64,000 nt of DNA from Rhizobium rosettiformans (GTDB taxonomy: Bacteria; Pseudomonadota; Alphaproteobacteria; Rhizobiales; Rhizobiaceae): assembly GCF_016806065.1 (NCBI RefSeq), contig NZ_CP032405.1, forward strand, positions 4,324,605 to 4,388,604. The letters are read 5' to 3'. Under the pieces are notes generated by a model. It had not been told where the DNA came from. It did not search any database and was given only the letters and a program-made list of their open reading frames with translations. Position numbers and translations under genes: made by a program. Shown here piece after piece: positions 8,068 through 17,256 of this stretch (positions are counted from its first letter, which is position 1; the number at the start of each line of letters is the position of its first letter).

Positions 8068-10761
8068 ATGGCGATCAAGAGCAAGAATACGGATGGTGGA
8101 TCGAACCTGCGGTCCCGCCTGCAGATCCTCATTCCGAGCGCGATCGTCCTCGTCGGCGTCGCCGTCTCTGCTCTCTATGCGGATCTTCAGCAGCAGCGAT
8201 TGAGCCGCGAGGCAGCCCGCAATGCGGTTGAGGAAAACCTGGGCCTGATCCGCACCAAGCTCGAAGCCAACATCAACGCCAATATCAAGCTTCTGCAAGG
8301 CGTAGTCGCCGTTATCGGGACCGAGCCCTATGTCACCCAGAGGCGTTTCGAAGCGTTGGCCTCAAGCCTCCTGTCGACGCCCTCCCAGATCGGCAACATC
8401 GCTGCGGCACCCAATCTCATCACGAGTTTCGTCTACCCCTACGAGGACAACAAATCCTTCATCGGACACTGGATTCTCCCGCCACCGAACGGCGAGGAAG
8501 AGGCACGCCAGTTACGAGAAGAAGGCAAGACGATCATCAGCGGCCCGCTGCCGCTCAAGAATGGCGCCATGGGCTTGATTATCACGCTGCCCGTGAAGAT
8601 GATCAATGACGACGGCAAGCGGGTCTTTTGGGGTGGCTTGGCGGGTGTCGTCGATGTCGCGAGACTGTATGACGACAGCGGGCTCAGAGCCCCCGATCTG
8701 CCGCTCGCCATCACCATTACCGATGACAGTCAGCAAACGGGAAGCCGCGCCGTGATCTACGGCGACAGTCACATCCTGACCGACGACCCGGTCACCATGA
8801 CCGTGGATCTCGGCAACGAGAAATGGTCCATTTCGGCGGCACCCAAGGGGGGCTGGCACGCGGTGAGCCGCCCGGACATCCTCATCCGCGGCATGATCGC
8901 AGCCATGTCCGCGCTGATCGCCGGCAGCGTCATATGGGTCGCCGGGCTGATGCGGGAGCGGCAGCGCAACTATGCAGCTCTCCGGCAACGCGAAGAGCAG
9001 TTGACAGCGGTATCACACCGATTGGGTCTCGCACTGGACGCCTCACGGATCGGGATCTGGGAACTTGATCTTGCCTCCGGCAAGATCAAGTGGGATGAGC
9101 GAATGTACCAGATGTATGGCGTCAACCGCGATGTTGCTGCCTGCTACGACGTCTGGAAATCCTGCGTACACCCCGACGACCTGGCCGCATCGGATGAAGC
9201 GCTCGCGAAGGCAATCGAGAAAGACACTCTCTACGAGACCCAGTTCCGCATCATCCGCGACGGCGGTGAAATCTGCCACATCCGAACCGTTGGCACGATT
9301 TCCAGAGATGAAAAAGGACCGGTCAGCGTGCTCGGCGTTAACTGGGATGTCAGCGCCGACATCAATCTGCAGGAGAACCTCCGCAAAGCGCAGCGCGAGA
9401 CGGCGCAGCGCAACGAGGAGCTAGAAAGCGCACGGCAGCGGATGGAATACAACTCGCTGCACGACGCGCTGACCGGCCTGCCCAATCGCCGCTACCTGGA
9501 CCAGCGTCTCGAGGCCCTGGTTGCAGCAGGTGATCGTCCCAGCGGGCGGCTGACCGTGCTCCATATGGATCTCGATCGCTTCAAGGAAATCAACGACACG
9601 CTCGGCCATGGTGCCGGCGACGCCATTCTTCGCCATGTCGCGCAGGAACTGCAGAGCATGGTCGGCGCCTCTGATTTCGTCGCGCGCATCGGCGGCGATG
9701 AATTCGTCATCGTCTGCCAGGGCTGCGATCTCTCCGAAGGCTACGAGGCCATGGGGTCGAACCTGATCGCAGCCGTCAACCGGCCAATCGTTTACAACGG
9801 ACACGAGTGCCGTGTCGGCGCATCGATCGGCATCGCCGACAGGATCGAGCCCGAGCTGACCGCCGAGCAGCTCCTCGTCAATGCGGACATCGCCCTCTAC
9901 GAGGCAAAACGCCGTGGCCGCAATCGCGTCGAGCGCTTCAACGACACGCTGCGCGCCCGCACAATCAACATCAAGCGCACCGCCGACGCCATTTTTCGAT
10001 CCCTGGGCGATGACGATTTTATCGCCTGGTACCAGCCGCAATTCGATGCCCGAACGCTTGCGATCAACGGTGTGGAGGCGCTTGCTCGCTGGCGTCACCC
10101 GGAAAAAGGCATCCTCGCACCCATCGCCTTTCTCGAAACGGCCGAGAACCTCAATGTCGTGTCCCAGATCGACGCGAGCATTCTCGATCAGGCACTCGGG
10201 CAGCTGGCGCGCTGGAAGACCGAGGGCCTCGGCATCGAGCATGTCTCGGTCAACATCTCTGCCCAGCGGCTATTCGAGGACAAGCTGCTCGACCACCTGG
10301 CCAAGCTCGCCGTCACGCCGGGCAGCCTTTCATTCGAACTGTTGGAATCGATCTCCTTCGACGACAAGGCCGACGCCGTGGCGGAAAGCCTCGAACGCAT
10401 CCGCACCCAGGGCATTGCCATTGAAATCGATGATTTCGGCACCGGCTACGCCTCGATCCTCTCCCTGATCAAGCTCTCGCCGAGCCGCTTGAAGATCGAT
10501 CGGCAGCTGGTAGCCCCGATCGTGACCAACCCTGCCCAGCGCAAGTTGATCAGCTCGATCGTCGATATCGGCCGCTCCTACGGGATCGGCATCGTCGCAG
10601 AGGGTGTGGAGACCATGGAGCATGCCGCGATCCTGCGCGACCTCGGCTGCCAGACGCTGCAGGGCTACGCGCTGGCGCGCCCGATGAGCCCTGATAGTTT
10701 CATCGATTTCGCAAGGAAGCATGCCTTGCAACGTGAAGACCTGCTGCGGCGGAGCGCGTGA
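8068..10761 (+). CDS. Membrane c-di-GMP protein: CHASE-PAS-GGDEF-EAL
   Basis: An 897-residue signalling protein. Two membrane helices (about 12-32 and 285-305) bracket a periplasmic CHASE-like sensor. A PAS domain follows (about 325-450), then a short coiled coil, GGDEF (RIGGDEFV near 540) and EAL (EALARWRH near 670, DDFGTGYAS near 790). Both catalytic motifs look intact, with EALAR in place of the common EALLR, so synthesis and hydrolysis of c-di-GMP are both possible. The start at 8068 is supported by AAGGAG seven bases upstream; an earlier TTG lacks a ribosome site. The ligand of the CHASE domain is unknown. Confidence 0.9.
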   Translation: MAIKSKNTDGGSNLRSRLQILIPSAIVLVGVAVSALYADLQQQRLSREAARNAVEENLGLIRTKLEANINANIKLLQGVVAVIGTEPYVTQRRFEALASSLLSTPSQIGNIAAAPNLITSFVYPYEDNKSFIGHWILPPPNGEEEARQLREEGKTIISGPLPLKNGAMGLIITLPVKMINDDGKRVFWGGLAGVVDVARLYDDSGLRAPDLPLAITITDDSQQTGSRAVIYGDSHILTDDPVTMTVDLGNEKWSISAAPKGGWHAVSRPDILIRGMIAAMSALIAGSVIWVAGLMRERQRNYAALRQREEQLTAVSHRLGLALDASRIGIWELDLASGKIKWDERMYQMYGVNRDVAACYDVWKSCVHPDDLAASDEALAKAIEKDTLYETQFRIIRDGGEICHIRTVGTISRDEKGPVSVLGVNWDVSADINLQENLRKAQRETAQRNEELESARQRMEYNSLHDALTGLPNRRYLDQRLEALVAAGDRPSGRLTVLHMDLDRFKEINDTLGHGAGDAILRHVAQELQSMVGASDFVARIGGDEFVIVCQGCDLSEGYEAMGSNLIAAVNRPIVYNGHECRVGASIGIADRIEPELTAEQLLVNADIALYEAKRRGRNRVERFNDTLRARTINIKRTADAIFRSLGDDDFIAWYQPQFDARTLAINGVEALARWRHPEKGILAPIAFLETAENLNVVSQIDASILDQALGQLARWKTEGLGIEHVSVNISAQRLFEDKLLDHLAKLAVTPGSLSFELLESISFDDKADAVAESLERIRTQGIAIEIDDFGTGYASILSLIKLSPSRLKIDRQLVAPIVTNPAQRKLISSIVDIGRSYGIGIVAEGVETMEHAAILRDLGCQTLQGYALARPMSPDSFIDFARKHALQREDLLRRSA

Positions 10762-10782
10762 TCCGCGTGCTTTGGCAAGGGA

Positions 10783-11415
10783 TCAGCCGAGCAGGCTCTG
10801 GCCGGCGGCAAACCCGGCATAGGCCAAGGCCGAGAAATAGACGAGCGTCAGCAGCACCATCAGGTGCCCCATGGCCACTACCATGCCGTCTCTCTGAGAA
10901 ATCCCCGTCGACAGAAGCAAGATCGCAACGCCCGGCAGCGTGTTCGAGAACGGAATGAAGCCGAGCGGCATCATCAGGAGCACGCCGGCGCCCGTCAGCA
11001 CGAGACCATTGATACGGTTGACCGCCGCGCCATCCGTCAGACCCGGCATGCGGGGACGAACGTAACGGTCGACCTTTCTGAGGATGTTGAGCCCGCGCTC
11101 CAGCACCGGGACGAGGCGCGCCCGATCGAGCTTGCGATCGGCCACCTTCTTCGGCAGCCAGGGAAAGCGGTTGAAGGTAATCGCGATCCCGATCAGCACG
11201 ATTCCGGCACCGAAGACCGTCGAGACGCCCGGGATCGAAACCGGCACCAGAAAGGGCAGAGACAACAGGCCGCAAAGCAGCAGAAGCCCGCTTTCACCCA
11301 TCTTCTCCAGGATCTGCCGCAGCGTGACGTGATCCTCATCCATCGAGTCGATCACATCCTGCAGCACTGCGCTGGTACTCTTGTCGGTATCAGTGAAGCC
11401 GATCATCGTTGTCAT
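10783..11415 (-). CDS. exoD: ExoD family membrane protein
   Basis: A 210-residue inner-membrane protein. After a soluble N-terminus (VTLRQILEKMGESG) it has several hydrophobic segments with the ExoD landmarks LLCGLLSLPFLVPVSIPGVST, the FNRFPWLPKKV loop and MPLGFIPFSNTLPG. ExoD was first linked to exopolysaccharide production and alkaline tolerance in Sinorhizobium; its biochemical action is unknown. It converges on the c-di-GMP protein (21 bases between stops) and is divergent from the EamA exporter. Paralogues are common in rhizobia, so the symbol denotes family rather than strict orthology. Confidence 0.8.
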   Translation of the reverse strand: MTTMIGFTDTDKSTSAVLQDVIDSMDEDHVTLRQILEKMGESGLLLLCGLLSLPFLVPVSIPGVSTVFGAGIVLIGIAITFNRFPWLPKKVADRKLDRARLVPVLERGLNILRKVDRYVRPRMPGLTDGAAVNRINGLVLTGAGVLLMMPLGFIPFSNTLPGVAILLLSTGISQRDGMVVAMGHLMVLLTLVYFSALAYAGFAAGQSLLG

Positions 11416-11553
11416 CGGAGCCGCTTTCGATTAACTGCCGGAAGGATCTTGGGGCGGCGCATGGTGCGCGCATCCGCGATCGCAGATGAATGAGAAAGAC
11501 GGTCGGGTCAAGTCACGCCAACGGCGAGACTGCTTCGTGCCGAAAGACATCCG

Positions 11554-12495
11554 ATGACAGAGCAAGCCCCACCAGTCGCCTCCCCCGTGAATCGACATAC
11601 CGTCCATGCCAAAGGCCCGGAAAAACTGAAGGCGCATGCTGCAATGCTGCTCTTTGCCGCCCTGATCGCGGGCTCCTTCTCCTTTGGCGGCATGGCCGCA
11701 CGGCACATTGATGCCGGCCCGCTGACCCTCTGGCGTTATCTGATGACGGTTATCGTCATGGGCGTCCTGACGTTTGGCATCCTGCGTGTCCCGTTCCGGG
11801 CACCACAGCGGATCTGGCGCTTTGCCCTGCTTGGCGGCCTGATCGCCGTCTACATGCTCACCATGTTCGTGGCGCTGGAATTCACCAGCCCTGTGCAGAC
11901 GGGTGCCGTCTTCACCCTGATGCCATTGATCAGCGCCGGCTTCGCGCTTCTCTTCATCGGGCAGAAAACCCGCCCGGACGTGTTCATCGCGCTGGTCATC
12001 GCAGCCCTCGGGGCGATCTGGGTCATTTTCCGCGCCGATATCCAGGCGATCCTCTCCTTCGATGTCGGACGCGGCGAACTGATCTTCTTCGTCGGGGTCA
12101 TCTGCCACGGCGCCTATGTTCCGCTGATCCGCAAGTTCAATCAGGGAGACAACCCGGTCGCCTTCGGTTTCTGGGTCGTGGTCTTCACCGTGCCCTGGCT
12201 CCTGCCGACCGGTGCTGTCCAGCTGGCGACGACGGATTTTCTCAACCTCCCCCCCATGGTCTGGGCGACGATCGCCTATCTCTCCGTCATCACGACCGCA
12301 CTCACCTTCATGCTGCTGCAATACGCTTCCATGCGCCTGCCGGCCCCCAAGGTGCTCGGTTACGGCTATCTGACGCCGACCTTCATCATCCTCCTGGAAG
12401 GCGTGCTCGGTCACGGCTGGGCAAGCCCTGCCGTCTTTCTCGGCGCGCTGGTGACCGCCGCCGGTCTTCTGGTGATGGGCCTGCTCAGGGACTGA
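11554..12495 (+). CDS. EamA/DMT-superfamily transporter
   Basis: A 313-residue inner-membrane protein with about ten helices in two EamA repeats. The first repeat has LIAGSFSFGGMAARHIDAGPLTLWRY, a pattern typical of the drug/metabolite exporters; the second ends YLTPTFIILLEGVLGHGW. Substrates of such proteins cannot be read from sequence. The first ~25 residues are hydrophilic and may be overlong. It ends nine bases from the convergent rutR stop. Confidence 0.87.
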   Translation: MTEQAPPVASPVNRHTVHAKGPEKLKAHAAMLLFAALIAGSFSFGGMAARHIDAGPLTLWRYLMTVIVMGVLTFGILRVPFRAPQRIWRFALLGGLIAVYMLTMFVALEFTSPVQTGAVFTLMPLISAGFALLFIGQKTRPDVFIALVIAALGAIWVIFRADIQAILSFDVGRGELIFFVGVICHGAYVPLIRKFNQGDNPVAFGFWVVVFTVPWLLPTGAVQLATTDFLNLPPMVWATIAYLSVITTALTFMLLQYASMRLPAPKVLGYGYLTPTFIILLEGVLGHGWASPAVFLGALVTAAGLLVMGLLRD

Positions 12496-12504
12496 CGGCC
12501 GGCG

Positions 12505-13152
12505 TCACACGGCAGGCTTCAGAATGAGGCCGTGCACGAAGAGACCTTCGAGAAACGAGGCGGCCGCCTCGAAGCGGTCTTCGCCTTCTTGGCCTGCCCC
12601 CAGCACGGACCGGACCTGAACGTCGAAGTCGGCATAATGCTGCGTCGTTGACCAGATCGAGAAGATCATGTGGTGCGGATCGCATTCTCGGATCTTGGCC
12701 GCGGCAATCCAGGCTCTGATGACCTCGGCCTTCTCATCCACGAGTTCCTTCAACGGTCCTTCGAGAACACCGGCGATATGCGGCGCACCCTGCAGGATCT
12801 CGTTGGCAAACAGCCGGCTTTCGCGCGGGAAGTCGCGTGCCATCTCCAGCTTGCGGCGAATATAGGACTTGATCTCGTGTTCGGGGTCGCCGTCCGCATC
12901 GAAGGCCTGCAGCGGCTCCAGCCAGTTTTCGAGCACCCGGTCGATCAGCGCCCGGTGCATGGCTTCCTTGGTGCGGAAATAATAAAGCAGATTGGGCTTT
13001 GACATGCCCGCGACCTCGGCAATCTGGTCGATGGTCGAGCCGTGGAATCCCCGCTGCGAAAACACTTCCAGGGCTGCTTCGAGGATCTGCTCTTCCTTTT
13101 CCTCCTGGATCCGCGTCCGCCTCTGGGTTTGCGCCGCTCTCGGTATTGCCAT
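12505..13152 (-). CDS. rutR: TetR-family regulator of pyrimidine catabolism
   Basis: A 215-residue regulator with an N-terminal TetR helix-turn-helix (FSQRGFHGSTIDQIAEVAGMSKPNLLYYFRTKEA, residues about 31-64) and a RutR-type C-terminal domain. RutR senses uracil or thymine and releases TTGACCA-N2-TGGTCAA operators. The gene is divergent from the hyuC-hydA operon, and the gap has such an operator at 13287-13302, so assignment to RutR rests on both sequence and context. It probably also controls the adjacent ABC importer; no operator was found before preT. Confidence 0.88.
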   Translation of the reverse strand: MAIPRAAQTQRRTRIQEEKEEQILEAALEVFSQRGFHGSTIDQIAEVAGMSKPNLLYYFRTKEAMHRALIDRVLENWLEPLQAFDADGDPEHEIKSYIRRKLEMARDFPRESRLFANEILQGAPHIAGVLEGPLKELVDEKAEVIRAWIAAAKIRECDPHHMIFSIWSTTQHYADFDVQVRSVLGAGQEGEDRFEAAASFLEGLFVHGLILKPAV

Positions 13153-13286
13153 CTTAGAGTTGTTCCCCGCCTAAGACCCTGAAGTCACTCAACAATATCC
13201 GCGCTCAAATTCTGTGCATCTGCTCTGTTTTTTGTCGCAGATTTTTGCCGATTTTGTCTTGAGTGCCGTGATGGAAGCTGTAATGT

Positions 13287-13302
13287 TTTACCAGTCGGTC
13301 AA
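13287..13302. promoter_or_regulatory. RutR-like operator
   Basis: TTTACCAGTCGGTCAA matches the RutR palindrome TTGACCA-N2-TGGTCAA at all but two positions. It sits midway between rutR (start 13152) and the amidohydrolase (start 13440), so it could govern both directions. No promoter elements were fixed with confidence in the rest of the 287-base gap. Confidence 0.65.
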
Positions 13303-13439
13303 ATTATTGGACAGATGTCAAATAAAGGCAACTGCCGATACGACAGCGAAAATAACAAAGACAAGTCGCTGTTGTTGACCCCGGGAACAAGGGGAACGGG
13401 CGGAAGATCCGGTCCCAGCAAAACAGGTGAGGATCTGCA

Positions 13440-14693
13440 ATGACGGCGCAAACCGGCACGAACCTTCGCGTGAACGGCGATCGGCTCTGGGACATGCTCA
13501 TGGAGATGGCGAAGATCGGCCCCGGCATTGCCGGCGGCAACAATCGCCAGACCCTGACCGACGAGGATGCGGAAGGCCGCCGCCTCTTTCAGCGCTGGTG
13601 CGAAGACGCTGGCCTCACCATGGGCGTCGATACCATGGGCAACATGTTCATGACCCGCGCCGGCACCGATCCGGACGCACTGCCCGTCTATATCGGCTCC
13701 CACCTCGACACCCAGCCCACCGGCGGCAAATATGACGGCGTGCTCGGCGTCCTCGCCGGCCTAGAGGCCGTGCGGTCGATGAACGACCTCAACATCACGA
13801 CCAAACACCCTATTGTCGTCACCAACTGGACCAACGAGGAAGGTGCCCGCTTCGCCCCCGCCATGCTGGCGTCTGGCGTGTTCGCCGGCGTCATCGACCA
13901 GGATTACGCCTATGGCCGCAAGGACATGGACGGCAAGACCTTTGGCGACGAGTTGAAGCGCATCGGCTGGCTGGGCGACGAAGTGGTCGGCGCGAGAAAG
14001 ATGCACGCCTATTTCGAGTATCACATCGAACAGGGACCGATCCTGGAGGCCGAGAACAAGCAGATCGGCGTGGTCACCCACTGTCAGGGCCTGTGGTGGC
14101 TAGAATTCACGCTCTCCGGCCGCGAAGCCCATACCGGCTCCACCCCGATGAACCTGCGCGTCAATGCCGGCCTTGCCATGGCCCGGATCATGGAAATGGT
14201 CCAGGAGGTCGCCATGAGTGAACAGCCCGGCGCCGTCGGCGGTGTCGGCCAGGTGAAATTCTCGCCCAACTCCCGCAACGTGCTACCCGGCACAGTCGTC
14301 TTCACCGTCGACATCCGCACGCCCGAGCAGGCAAAACTCGACCGCATGCGCGCGACAATCGAGGCGAAGGCAGCCGAAATCTGTTCCGCACTCGGCGTCG
14401 GCTGTTCGGTTGAGGCCGTCGGCCATTTCGATCCAGTCACTTTCGACGAAAAGCTCGTCGCCTCCGTCCGCAAGGCGGCCGAAGACCTCGGTTATTCCCA
14501 CATGAACATCATCTCCGGCGCCGGCCACGACGCCTGCTGGGCCGCCAAGGTCGCGCCATCGACGATGATCATGTGCCCTTGCGTTGGCGGATTGAGCCAC
14601 AACGAGGCGGAAGAGATCTCCAAGGACTGGGCGACGGCCGGCGCGGATGTTCTGCTGCGCGCGGTTCTGGAGACGGCGGAGATTGTGGGGTAA
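13440..14693 (+). CDS. hyuC: Zn-dependent amidohydrolase, beta-ureidopropionase type
   Basis: A 417-residue M20-family hydrolase. Visible metal-site motifs are IGSHLDTQPTGGKYDG (about 85-100), the bridging NEEGARF (about 127) and EYHIEQGPILE (about 196); a dimerisation lid follows, and GAGHDACW lies near the end. The family includes N-carbamoyl-beta-alanine, N-carbamoyl-amino acid and allantoate hydrolases. Context with dihydropyrimidinase, preTA and RutR favours cleavage of N-carbamoyl-beta-alanine to beta-alanine, CO2 and ammonia, the last step of reductive pyrimidine degradation. The ATG has AGGTGAGG upstream. Substrate is inferred, not shown. Confidence 0.88.
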   Translation: MTAQTGTNLRVNGDRLWDMLMEMAKIGPGIAGGNNRQTLTDEDAEGRRLFQRWCEDAGLTMGVDTMGNMFMTRAGTDPDALPVYIGSHLDTQPTGGKYDGVLGVLAGLEAVRSMNDLNITTKHPIVVTNWTNEEGARFAPAMLASGVFAGVIDQDYAYGRKDMDGKTFGDELKRIGWLGDEVVGARKMHAYFEYHIEQGPILEAENKQIGVVTHCQGLWWLEFTLSGREAHTGSTPMNLRVNAGLAMARIMEMVQEVAMSEQPGAVGGVGQVKFSPNSRNVLPGTVVFTVDIRTPEQAKLDRMRATIEAKAAEICSALGVGCSVEAVGHFDPVTFDEKLVASVRKAAEDLGYSHMNIISGAGHDACWAAKVAPSTMIMCPCVGGLSHNEAEEISKDWATAGADVLLRAVLETAEIVG

Positions 14694-14725
14694 ACTCAAG
14701 ACCTGTCCTATGCGGAGGCCTGCCA

Positions 14726-14956
14726 ATGACTTTGCCGAGAGAATTGTCTGCACAAGAAATGGCCGAACTTCGAGCAAAGGGGTTCCAACGCTTCGAACTA
14801 TGGCTACCGGACCTGCGCGACCCGGCCATCCGAGCGCAGGCGGTAGCAGAGGCAAATCGCATGGCCTTTGCCGATGAAGAAGACAATGTGATGGAGTGGA
14901 TTGAATGTCTTCAGAAGGACATGTGGGATCATGAGGACGGAGAAGGCGGCCAATGA
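14726..14956 (+). CDS. MazE-type antitoxin (DUF3018-like)
   Basis: A 76-residue acidic protein, with a basic helix AELRAKGFQRFELWLPDLRD that is typical of the DUF3018 antitoxin family, followed by an acidic toxin-binding tail ending WDHEDGEGGQ. It starts at 14726 with GCGGAGG upstream and overlaps the MazF start by four bases (ATGA), the usual arrangement of an antitoxin-toxin pair. It lies 32 bases after the amidohydrolase. Confidence 0.8.
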   Translation: MTLPRELSAQEMAELRAKGFQRFELWLPDLRDPAIRAQAVAEANRMAFADEEDNVMEWIECLQKDMWDHEDGEGGQ

Positions 14957-15285
14957 AGCGTGGCGATGTCGTCACCGTGGTCCTGCCAAGCGATCTGGGC
15001 AAGCCTCGCCCAGCCGTCATCGTTCAGACCGACGCAATGACGGAGTCGCAGCTCAAGACCGTACTCGTCTGCCCCATCACCAGCTTCAGCTCCGCCCCGA
15101 GCATCTTTCGGGTGCCAGTCGAGCCCACTCCCTCAAATGGGTTGAAACTGCAATCTGAAGTCATGGTCGACAAGATCAGCCCGGCCAGCCGGCAGAGGAT
15201 TGGCGAAATCATCGGGGCTTTTGATGACGTGACGATGGGCCGACTTGAGCGCTCAATGGCCATGGCCCTGGGCTTCGCTGGATGA
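14953..15285 (+). CDS. PemK/MazF family endoribonuclease toxin
   Basis: A 110-residue toxin with the MazF opening MKRGDVVTVVLPSDLGKPRPAVIVQ, the central VCPITSF, and QSEVMVDKISPASRQRIGEIIG, where the family's SH3-like barrel closes. MazF toxins cut mRNA at short motifs until neutralised by the upstream antitoxin. The pair sits inside the pyrimidine operon, 35 bases before the dihydropyrimidinase, which is an unusual address for a toxin-antitoxin module. All key parts look intact. Confidence 0.88.
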   Translation: MKRGDVVTVVLPSDLGKPRPAVIVQTDAMTESQLKTVLVCPITSFSSAPSIFRVPVEPTPSNGLKLQSEVMVDKISPASRQRIGEIIGAFDDVTMGRLERSMAMALGFAG

Positions 15286-15320
15286 GCACACACTAAAATG
15301 AATCTAAGGGGAGAGACCAC

Positions 15321-16778
15321 ATGACCACCACAGTCATCAAGGGCGGCACGATCGTCACCGCCGATCTAACCTATAAGGCCGACGTCAAGATCGCGGGGGG
15401 CGTGATCGTCGAGATCGGACCGAACCTGTCAGGCGACACCGTGCTGGATGCGGCGGGCTGTTACGTCATGCCGGGCGGCATCGACCCGCATGTTCACCTC
15501 GAAATGCCCTTCATGGGCACATACTCGGCGGATGACTTCGAAAGCGGCACCCGTGCAGGGCTCTCCGGCGGCACGACCATGGTCGTCGATTTCTGTCTGC
15601 CAGGCCCTGACCAGTCGCTGCTCGAAGCCTTGCAGATGTGGGACAACAAGACCTCCCGCGCCACGGCTGACTATTCCTTCCACATGGCGATCACCGGCTG
15701 GAACGAGCGAGTCTTCGATGAAATGAAGACCGTGGTTCAGGATCGCGGCATCAACACCTTCAAGCACTTCATGGCCTACAAGGGCGCGCTGATGGTGAAT
15801 GACGACGAGATGTTCGCCTCCTTCCAGCGTTGCGCAGAACTTGGCGCTTTGCCGATGGTGCATGCCGAAAACGGCGACGTCGTTGCCTCGATGACGGCAA
15901 AGCTCTTGGCCGAAGGCAATAACGGCCCGGAGGCCCACGCCTATTCCCGTCCGCCTGAGGTCGAAGGCGAGGCGACCAACCGCGCCATCATGCTGGCCGA
16001 CATGGCCAGCGTCCCGCTTTATGTCGTGCACACATCCTGCGAACAGGCCCATGAAGCGATCCGCCGCGCCCGGCAAAAGGGCATGCGAGTCTATGGCGAG
16101 CCGCTGATCCAGCACCTGACGCTCGACGAGAGCGAATATTTCAACAAGGACTGGGACCACGCCGCCCGCCGCGTCATGTCGCCTCCCTTCCGCAACAAGC
16201 AGCACCAGGATTCCCTGTGGGCCGGCCTGCAGTCGGGTTCGCTCTCGGTCGTCGCGACCGACCACTGCGCTTTCACCAGCGAACAGAAGCGCTTCGGCGT
16301 CGGCAACTTCGCTAAGATCCCGAACGGCACCGGCGGGCTTGAAGACCGCATGCCGATGCTCTGGACCTATGGTGTAGCGACCGGTCGCCTGACGATGAAC
16401 GAATTCGTTGCGGTCACCTCGACCAATATCGCCAAGATCCTCAACATCTACCCGAAGAAGGGCGCCGTCCTTGTCGGCGCCGATGCCGACCTCGTGGTCT
16501 GGGATCCCAAGCGCTCCAAGACCATCTCCGCCAAGACCCAGCAGTCCTCGATCGACTACAATGTCTTCGAAGGCAAGGAAGTCACCGGCCTGCCGCGCTA
16601 CACGCTGACCCGCGGTTATGTCGCGATCGAGGAAGGCGCGGTGAAGACCCGCGAGGGACACGGCAAGTTCGTCAAGCGCGAGCCCTTCCCCGCCGTTTCC
16701 AAGGCGCTGTCGACCTGGAAGGAACTCGTGGCACCGCGCAAGGTGGAACGCACCGGCATTCCGGCGACGGGGGTGTGA
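15321..16778 (+). CDS. hydA: Dihydropyrimidinase (D-hydantoinase)
   Basis: A 485-residue cytoplasmic amidohydrolase with a binuclear metal site. Metal-binding features are PGGIDPHVHLEMPF (about 51-64), the carbamylated-lysine region FKHFMAYKGAL (about 147-157), VHAENGD, YVVHTSC and the final VVATDHCAF. It opens dihydrouracil or dihydrothymine to N-carbamoyl-beta-amino acids, the middle step between PreTA and the amidohydrolase. A ribosome site (AAGGGGAGA) lies before the ATG. The operon runs from the amidohydrolase through the toxin pair to this gene, and the next gene overlaps its stop. Confidence 0.95.
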   Translation: MTTTVIKGGTIVTADLTYKADVKIAGGVIVEIGPNLSGDTVLDAAGCYVMPGGIDPHVHLEMPFMGTYSADDFESGTRAGLSGGTTMVVDFCLPGPDQSLLEALQMWDNKTSRATADYSFHMAITGWNERVFDEMKTVVQDRGINTFKHFMAYKGALMVNDDEMFASFQRCAELGALPMVHAENGDVVASMTAKLLAEGNNGPEAHAYSRPPEVEGEATNRAIMLADMASVPLYVVHTSCEQAHEAIRRARQKGMRVYGEPLIQHLTLDESEYFNKDWDHAARRVMSPPFRNKQHQDSLWAGLQSGSLSVVATDHCAFTSEQKRFGVGNFAKIPNGTGGLEDRMPMLWTYGVATGRLTMNEFVAVTSTNIAKILNIYPKKGAVLVGADADLVVWDPKRSKTISAKTQQSSIDYNVFEGKEVTGLPRYTLTRGYVAIEEGAVKTREGHGKFVKREPFPAVSKALSTWKELVAPRKVERTGIPATGV

Positions 16779-17248
16779 GCGTGAGGCCAGCGAAGAAGGC
16801 ATGGCTGCTGAGGAGTGCCCGCTTCGGCGCGGGCTATGCAGCGGCCGTGTTTGTCGGCGTCATGGGCATCTGGGCCACCATGGAGGTCGAAGATGCCTTC
16901 ACTTACGGCCGCCTGCCGCACTTCATCTCGATGTTTCCGCGCCCCATTCTCCAAGCACTCCAGCTGACCCTCGAGATCCTGCCGGTTGCCTTGTTGCTGG
17001 CCGCTCCCTTCACCTTGCTGGCGACCTGGGTGCTGCTGCGGATGCGTTGGAACCGCTGGTGGCATTTCGCCATTGCCGGTGCCGCATGCCCTCTGTCCGG
17101 CATCGCCCTTTTGCAACTGGCAACCTGGGGCCGCTTTTTCAATCAGAACGAGGCATCAATGGCGATGTCGCTCGCTCCGACAGGCATGATCTGCGCGATC
17201 ATCTACAGGTGGATCGCCCTGCCCCAGAGAGAGGGTCTGGCGAGATGA
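16775..17248 (+). CDS. Small membrane protein of unknown function
   Basis: A 157-residue protein with about four membrane helices (first around residues 15-35) that I do not assign to a family. It begins with a GTG overlapping the hydA stop, with a second GTG two codons later as an alternative, so translation is probably coupled to hydA. Its place in the pyrimidine operon is the only hint to role. The convergent cupin gene ends eight bases downstream. Confidence 0.6.
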   Translation: MSVRPAKKAWLLRSARFGAGYAAAVFVGVMGIWATMEVEDAFTYGRLPHFISMFPRPILQALQLTLEILPVALLLAAPFTLLATWVLLRMRWNRWWHFAIAGAACPLSGIALLQLATWGRFFNQNEASMAMSLAPTGMICAIIYRWIALPQREGLAR

Positions 17249-17256
17249 AGCCAGCG

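Noticed and set aside
9063..9091. A perfect 13-bp inverted repeat with a 3-base loop that resembles an FNR-type or terminator site
   Set aside because: It lies inside the PAS domain coding region of the c-di-GMP protein, encodes conserved-looking residues (LDLASGKIKW), and has no T-run or promoter context, so coincidence is more likely.
15429..16802. A 457-codon open frame antisense to dihydropyrimidinase
   Set aside because: Shadow of hydA; residue makeup is antisense-like and no motif is seen.
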